Assembly (NCBI GenBank): GCA_016794035.1
Contig: JAEUHS010000068.1
Location: 1 to 64,000, forward strand
Reading direction: 5' to 3'
Length of the DNA stretch: 64,000 nt
DNA from: Planctomycetota bacterium
Lineage (GTDB): Bacteria > Planctomycetota > UBA1135 > UBA2386
Part shown: positions 59,848 to 64,000 of the stretch, piece by piece
Layout of the letters: every line of letters begins with the position of its first letter
Numbering within the stretch: the stretch's first letter is position 1
Program-made: the position numbers and the translations under genes
Notes under the pieces: model-generated
What the model was told of the DNA's origin: nothing
What the model saw: only the letters and a program-made list of their open reading frames with translations
Database searches by the model: none

Positions 59848-61104
59848 CTAGGCAAGCGATCCGGTCAGCAGGCGCCGCAGTTGCGCCAGCACGTAGCGCA
59901 CTTCGTCCCGGGTGTTGTAGTGCAGCATGCCGAGCCGCAGCACGCCGTCGGGTTCGAGGCCGAGCGCGGTCGTCAACGCCAGGGCATAGCTGTTGCCCGG
60001 CCAGCAGTAGACGTGCGCGCCGGTCAGTCCCGCGGCGAGCTGCCGCGGCGACCGGCTCGCGTGCGTGAACGACACCGTCGGGCGACGCTCGTGCGCACGG
60101 TCGGGGTCGGCGATGCCGATCACGCGCACGTCCGGCAGGTCGGCGAGCCCGCGCAGCAGTTCGGCCGAGAGCTCGCGCTCGTGCCGCTCGATCGTCGCGA
60201 ACGCGGCGTCGAGCGCGCCGCGCCGGTCCTCGGGACCGCCGTGCTCGCTGCCGAGCTTCGCCAGGTAGTCGACGGCCGCCAGCGTGCCGGCGATCGCCTC
60301 GAAGTTGGCGGTGCCGGTCTGCCACTTCTCGGCGCCGTGCGCGGCCGCGGGCCGCACGCGATCGGCTTCGATCGCCTCGAGCAGCGCGCGCCGGCCCCAC
60401 AGCACGCCGAGGTGGGGGCCGAAGAACTTGTAGGCCGAACAGACGAGGAAGTCGCAGCCGAGCCGCGCGGCCTGCAGGCGCGCATGCGGCGCCTCGTGCA
60501 CGGCGTCGACGAACGTGCGCGCGCCGCGCGCGCGCGCCAGCTCGCACAGCCGCGCGACCGGATGGACCGTGCCGGACAGGTTGCTGGCGGCGCCGAACGC
60601 GACCAGCCGCGTTCGCGCGGTGATCTTCCGTTCGGCGTCGTCCAGATCCAGCGACGCGTCGGGCCGCACGGCGATGCGCTGCACGCCGCAACCCGCGGCC
60701 GCGGCGGCGCGCACCCACGGCGTCACGTTGGCATCGTGGTCGCTGTCGGTGACGACGACCTCGTCGCCGGGTCGCCAGGTGCGCGCGAGCGCGTGGGCCA
60801 GGTGGAAGGTCAGCGTCGTCATGTTGGCGCCGAACACGACCTCCTCGGGATCGTCGCCGCCGACGAAGTCGACGACGGCCGCGCGGGCGCGCTGCACCAT
60901 CGCGTCGGTCGCCACCGAGGTCGCGAAGGCACCGCCGTGGTTGGCGTTCTCGTACAGCAGCTGATGCGTCATCGCGTCGGCGACGCTGCGCGGCACCTGG
61001 CTGCCGGCCGGCCCGTCGAAGAACACAGCCGCGACGTCGCCGCTGCGGCGCAGCAGGCCCGGAAAGCGGCGGCGGACGGCGATGACGTCGAGCGGCGGGT
61101 GCAT
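59848..61104 (-). CDS. Class V aminotransferase (cysteine-desulfurase-like)
   Basis: The protein has 418 residues. The PLP-binding lysine is K226 in 'SAYKFFGPHLG'. D200/H203 in 'VDAVHEAPH' and 'SNLSGTVHPV' match class V enzymes. It is closest in feel to the 'selenocysteine lyase / isopenicillin N epimerase-like' group ('FFDGPAGSQVPRSV' at the start). The product could be alanine plus sulfide or a desulfurase; a conserved active-site Cys of the SufS/IscS type is not evident, so that is unproven. The ATG at 61104 is supported by TAGCCT ending 7 nt upstream. It is divergent from the TPR-like gene. Confidence 0.78.
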   Translation of the reverse strand: MHPPLDVIAVRRRFPGLLRRSGDVAAVFFDGPAGSQVPRSVADAMTHQLLYENANHGGAFATSVATDAMVQRARAAVVDFVGGDDPEEVVFGANMTTLTFHLAHALARTWRPGDEVVVTDSDHDANVTPWVRAAAAAGCGVQRIAVRPDASLDLDDAERKITARTRLVAFGAASNLSGTVHPVARLCELARARGARTFVDAVHEAPHARLQAARLGCDFLVCSAYKFFGPHLGVLWGRRALLEAIEADRVRPAAAHGAEKWQTGTANFEAIAGTLAAVDYLAKLGSEHGGPEDRRGALDAAFATIERHERELSAELLRGLADLPDVRVIGIADPDRAHERRPTVSFTHASRSPRQLAAGLTGAHVYCWPGNSYALALTTALGLEPDGVLRLGMLHYNTRDEVRYVLAQLRRLLTGSLA

Positions 61105-61111
61105 GCGCGCG

Positions 61112-61117
61112 AGGCTA
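61112..61117 (-). promoter_or_regulatory. Putative -10 of the class V aminotransferase gene
   Basis: TAGCCT on the minus strand ends 7 nt before the ATG at 61104. It matches the recurrent hexamer-spacer-ATG arrangement in the window and has no Shine-Dalgarno. Confidence 0.4.
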
Positions 61118-61231
61118 CCGCGTCCCGGGCCGCCTGCGAGCGCGGTCGATCGGCCATGGCCCGGCTGGCTTGGGCCGGTGCAGCGCGCTACCCTGTTCCG
61201 CCCGCAACCGCCGCGACCCGGCGCACACCTC

Positions 61232-63289
61232 ATGGGCCTGTTCGATTTCCTGAAGAAGAAGCCCGGCGACCCGGACGTGCCGCCGGCCGGCCCGAATCCC
61301 GCGCCGCCGGCCGCGCCCGGGGACGCGCCCGCGCCGCCAGCCGTGGCCGGGTCCGGCCCCGCACCGGCGCCGCCGGCACCGAAGCCGCCGGCGGCCGCCG
61401 CCACGCCGCCTGCCGCCGCGGGCCCCGAGTTCCTCGAGACGACCGACGCGTTCGGTCGGCGCGTGAAGCTGTCGCGTGCGGACTACCGTACCCGCGTGCT
61501 GCCCGAGCTGCTCGAGGCGCACGGCAACGACGCGGACCGGCTGTCCGCGGTGATCGTGCAGGGCTTGCGCGACGGCTTCGCTGCCGAGTTGGTCGCCGCC
61601 GCCAACCGGTTGGTGATCGTCGACAAGGACCTCGACCGCGCGCTGTCGGTGCTCGGCGTCGTGCAGCGCGATGCCGGCGACCTCGACGCCGCCGAGTTCA
61701 CGATGCAGGAGCTGCTGCAGAAGCGGCCGCAGTCGGCCAACGCGCGCGTCGGGCTCGCGATGCTGGCGGAGAAGCGCGGCGACACGGCGGGCTGCGAGGC
61801 GAAGCTGTGGGAGGCGCTGCAGCTCGACTGCAATCACGCCGACGCGGTGCACTGCTATCTGCAGATGCGCCACCGCGCGGTCGGCGACCAGGGCTACCGC
61901 CCGGAGCTCGACAAGGTCGCGGCGCTGCCGGGCTCCTGGCGCGCGCAGCTTTGGCGGGCGCGCCTCGACCTGCAGCAGGGGCGCGAGACCGAGGCCGGCG
62001 ACACCTATCGCGACGTGATCGCGCGCGCCGGCGACGAGACCGACGCGCTGGTGATGGCGAGCAGCGACCTGGTGCAGGGGCGCCATCACGCGCTGGTCGA
62101 CGAACTGATCGTGCCGCGGTTCCAGCCCGGCCGCCATCATCCGAACGTCGGCCTGGCGCTGCTGCACCACTTCCTCGCCACCGAGCGCCACGTTCCGGGC
62201 GCCGAGCTGCTGCACCAGCTGCACCTGCACTACGGGCACATGCTCGGCGACCAGCTGCAGCCGTTCACGGCGGCGTTCGATCGCCTGCGGCTGTCGCGGC
62301 TGCCGCCGCCGGCGCCGCCGGCGGCGAACGCCCGCATCGGCCTGGTTCGACTCGATCGGCCGATCTGGTGCGCCGGCCTGCACGACCCGCTGTGGCTGCT
62401 GCCGCGCAAGGACGCGGCGGCGAAGCAGGTGCTGTGCCTGGCGCTGGCCAGCGACGGCCAGCCGAAGCTGCCGGCCGGCCGCGAAGAGGAGCTCGGTCGG
62501 CTGAGCCGCGGCCTGCCGCTGCTGTTGGCCGAGCACGCCTGGCTGTCGACGCCGCATCGAGGTGCCGCGTGGTTGCCGATGGTCGAGCAGGGCGGCTGGG
62601 CGTTGATGGGCCGGCCGTGGCAGGAGGAGCAGCTCGCGCAGCAGCTCGGCGACGCCGAGCGCGCGCAGACGATCCTGGTCACCGGTGTGCTGCGCGCCGA
62701 CGGCGAGCAGCGCCGCATCGACCTGTGGGCCTACGATTGCGCGGCGCGCCAGCGTGTCGGCCACGCGGCGGCCGAAGGCGACGCCGCGGCGCTCGGCCGG
62801 ATGCTGCTGCAGCTGATCGCCGAGCTGTGGCCGTCGCTCGGCGGTGCCGCCGGTCACCAGCCGTCGGTCGGTGACGGGGCGTTCTGGCACCGCTACACCG
62901 ATGGCCTCGCGCAGCATGCGGCGCTGGTGGCGACGCAGGCCGGCGGCATGCCGAGGGACCGGCTCTACGGCGAACGCTACGTCGTGCAGTGGCTGCAGCA
63001 GGCGGCGCTGCAGGAATCGCGCTGGCAGCCGGGCTTCTGGCTCTACGCCTCGGGCCTGTGCGTGCTGCGCCAGCTCGGCTCCAAGGTGCCGCTCGAGCAC
63101 GCGCGCGCGGTCGCCGAGATCTTCCGGCAGACGCCGTCGCAGGCCGCGTTCGCGCGCCTCGCGGTGTGCCCGCTGCGAGCGGTCGGCCTCGACGCCGTCT
63201 GGCAGGCGCGCCGCCCGGCGATCGTCGCCGCCGCCGCCGGCGACACCAACTACCTCGGCTGGCTGCAGCGCGTCGAAGCCGCGCCCTGA
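61232..63289 (+). CDS. TPR-like protein with Pro/Ala-rich N-terminus, unknown function
   Basis: The protein has 685 residues. A short head 'MGLFDFLKKK' (typical of many bacterial scaffold proteins) leads to ~55 residues of Pro/Ala linker. Residues ~100-270 have TPR-like pairs ('LDRALSVLGVVQRDAGDLDA', 'PQSANARVGLAMLAEKRGD', 'AQLWRARLDLQQGRETEAG'). The rest is a large non-repeat region ('RIDLWAYDCAARQRVGHAA', 'LLLQLIAELWPSLGG') with no catalytic motif. Probably a cytosolic scaffold. A TACCCT at 61190 could be its -10 (~36-nt leader). It converges on the alcohol dehydrogenase gene. Confidence 0.7.
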   Translation: MGLFDFLKKKPGDPDVPPAGPNPAPPAAPGDAPAPPAVAGSGPAPAPPAPKPPAAAATPPAAAGPEFLETTDAFGRRVKLSRADYRTRVLPELLEAHGNDADRLSAVIVQGLRDGFAAELVAAANRLVIVDKDLDRALSVLGVVQRDAGDLDAAEFTMQELLQKRPQSANARVGLAMLAEKRGDTAGCEAKLWEALQLDCNHADAVHCYLQMRHRAVGDQGYRPELDKVAALPGSWRAQLWRARLDLQQGRETEAGDTYRDVIARAGDETDALVMASSDLVQGRHHALVDELIVPRFQPGRHHPNVGLALLHHFLATERHVPGAELLHQLHLHYGHMLGDQLQPFTAAFDRLRLSRLPPPAPPAANARIGLVRLDRPIWCAGLHDPLWLLPRKDAAAKQVLCLALASDGQPKLPAGREEELGRLSRGLPLLLAEHAWLSTPHRGAAWLPMVEQGGWALMGRPWQEEQLAQQLGDAERAQTILVTGVLRADGEQRRIDLWAYDCAARQRVGHAAAEGDAAALGRMLLQLIAELWPSLGGAAGHQPSVGDGAFWHRYTDGLAQHAALVATQAGGMPRDRLYGERYVVQWLQQAALQESRWQPGFWLYASGLCVLRQLGSKVPLEHARAVAEIFRQTPSQAAFARLAVCPLRAVGLDAVWQARRPAIVAAAAGDTNYLGWLQRVEAAP

Positions 63290-63298
63290 CGGCGCGGT

Positions 63299-64000
63299 CT
63301 ATGGCTCCAGCACGGCGCGGAAGCGCACCTTGTTGGCCATCATCTTCGCGAACGCCTGCTCGGCCTGCGCGAACTGGAAGCGTTCGATGCGCGGTCGCAC
63401 CCCGGTGCGAGCGCTGAACGCCATCGTCTCCTCGGAGTCGATCGAGGTGCCGCTCGGCCAGCCGGCGACGGCCTTGCCGCTCAGCAGCGAGAACGCCGAC
63501 ACCGGGATCGGCTCGACCGCCGCCGCGACCAGCAGCAGCTTGCCGCGCGGGCGCAGGCCGTCGACGACGCCGGCGATCGCGTCGCCGTGCGGCGCGGTCG
63601 CCAGCACCAGGTGCGCGCCGCCGAGCTGCTGCAGGCCCTCGGCCGCGGTCGTCTTGGCGGTGTCGACATAGTCGTGCGCGCCGAGTTCGCGCGCCAGCGG
63701 TTCCTTGTCGGTGCCGCGCGAGATCGCGACGGTGCGGAAGCCCATCTGCCGCGCGTACTGCAACGCCAGGTGGCCGAGGCCGCCGATGCCCTGCACGCCG
63801 ACGGTGTCGCCGGGGCGCGCGCCGCTGTTGCGCAGCGCGTTGTAGGTGGTGATGCCGGCGCACAGCAGCGGGCCCGCCTCCGCCGCCGACAGCGCGTCGG
63901 GGATCCGGGCCACGGCCTGCACGGGCACGACGCAGTACTCCGCGTAGCCGCCATCGAACGTGATGCCGGTGATCTTGCCGTTCTCGCAGGCCATGAAGTC
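63299..64000 (-). CDS. Zinc-type alcohol dehydrogenase, N-terminus beyond window
   Basis: At least 234 C-terminal residues are visible; the start is beyond the right edge. The nucleotide-binding Rossmann motif is 'GVQGIGGLGHLALQYA', and 'GYAEYCVVPVQAVARIPD' with 'GPLLCAGITTYNALR' is the MDR catalytic-domain end. These match AdhP/AdhA-type NAD(P)-alcohol dehydrogenases. The first zinc ligands are outside the window, so zinc dependence is inferred. It converges on the TPR-like gene, 9 nt apart. Confidence 0.85.
   Translation of the reverse strand, partial: DFMACENGKITGITFDGGYAEYCVVPVQAVARIPDALSAAEAGPLLCAGITTYNALRNSGARPGDTVGVQGIGGLGHLALQYARQMGFRTVAISRGTDKEPLARELGAHDYVDTAKTTAAEGLQQLGGAHLVLATAPHGDAIAGVVDGLRPRGKLLLVAAAVEPIPVSAFSLLSGKAVAGWPSGTSIDSEETMAFSARTGVRPRIERFQFAQAEQAFAKMMANKVRFRAVLEP

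Noticed and set aside
1..64000. tRNA, rRNA, CRISPR arrays, insertion sequences, prophage genes, toxin-antitoxin pairs
   Set aside because: I looked for transposase or integrase motifs, regular direct repeats and tRNA-like cloverleaf ends and saw none. Small tRNA genes would best be excluded with a covariance-model scan.

Overview
The window is about 64 kb of very GC-rich bacterial chromosome with short intergenic gaps. I see 52 protein genes, two of them cut by the window edges. I see no rRNA, tRNA, CRISPR array, insertion sequence or phage gene. The organism looks like a member of the Planctomycetota. This is inferred from the many secreted proteins of unknown family, the giant glycine-rich lipoproteins, a Der GTPase with a GKRNSGKS-type second P-loop, and the mix of TPR, HEAT and 'KNGDRLEGR' secreted proteins. 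Myxococcota or another high-GC lineage cannot be excluded without a search.

Layout. 1-7 kb: a TPR protein (left edge), an AlkD-like protein with a histone-H1-like tail coupled to cystathionine beta-synthase, a large Arg-rich protein of unknown function, a MogA-like protein, a DUF4863-like protein and a membrane-anchored helical-repeat protein. 7.2-19.3 kb: a long same-strand run. It starts with two tandem paralogous glycine-rich lipoproteins and continues with an amidohydrolase, NrnA-type DHH phosphoesterase, metallophosphoesterase, CutA, a SLC13-type transporter and a GT-C-like membrane protein, with several 4-nt stop/start overlaps. 19.4-27.7 kb: a secreted unknown, ComM, two bacterial PH-domain membrane proteins, a beta-lactamase-fold hydrolase, an MBL-fold hydrolase and a polytopic membrane protein. 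27.8-39.2 kb: a lysine-2,3-aminomutase-like radical SAM protein, a secreted beta-helix-like protein, a trypsin-like protease, Der, TrkH, an FAD oxidoreductase (apparently CTG-started), a small secreted protein, a B12-binding radical SAM protein and a glycosyltransferase. 39.3-47.6 kb: a HEAT-repeat protein, phosphatidylserine decarboxylase, a LysM lipoprotein, TrmO, ArgJ and a third glycine-rich lipoprotein.

47.9-55.6 kb (minus strand) is a compact arginine operon read argR-argC-argB-argD-argF-argG-argH-NAGS. Most junctions overlap by 4-11 nt. Together with ArgJ (42.9-44.0 kb) it supplies every step from glutamate to arginine, apart from carbamoyl-phosphate synthesis. Upstream of argR are two 12-bp near-perfect palindromes with centres 21 bp apart. 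One overlaps a CATAAT -10 element and the other the argR start codon, which is the arrangement expected of a pair of ARG boxes.

55.6-64 kb: a pyruvate-kinase-like protein, a DUF218 protein, a VTT-domain protein, a DUF2911-like protein, a class V aminotransferase, a TPR-like protein and a zinc-type alcohol dehydrogenase cut by the right edge.

A recurrent regulatory theme is a TAnnnT hexamer ending 6-7 nt upstream of ATG, three times with the identical spacer GCGCCG. This suggests leaderless transcripts for several genes.
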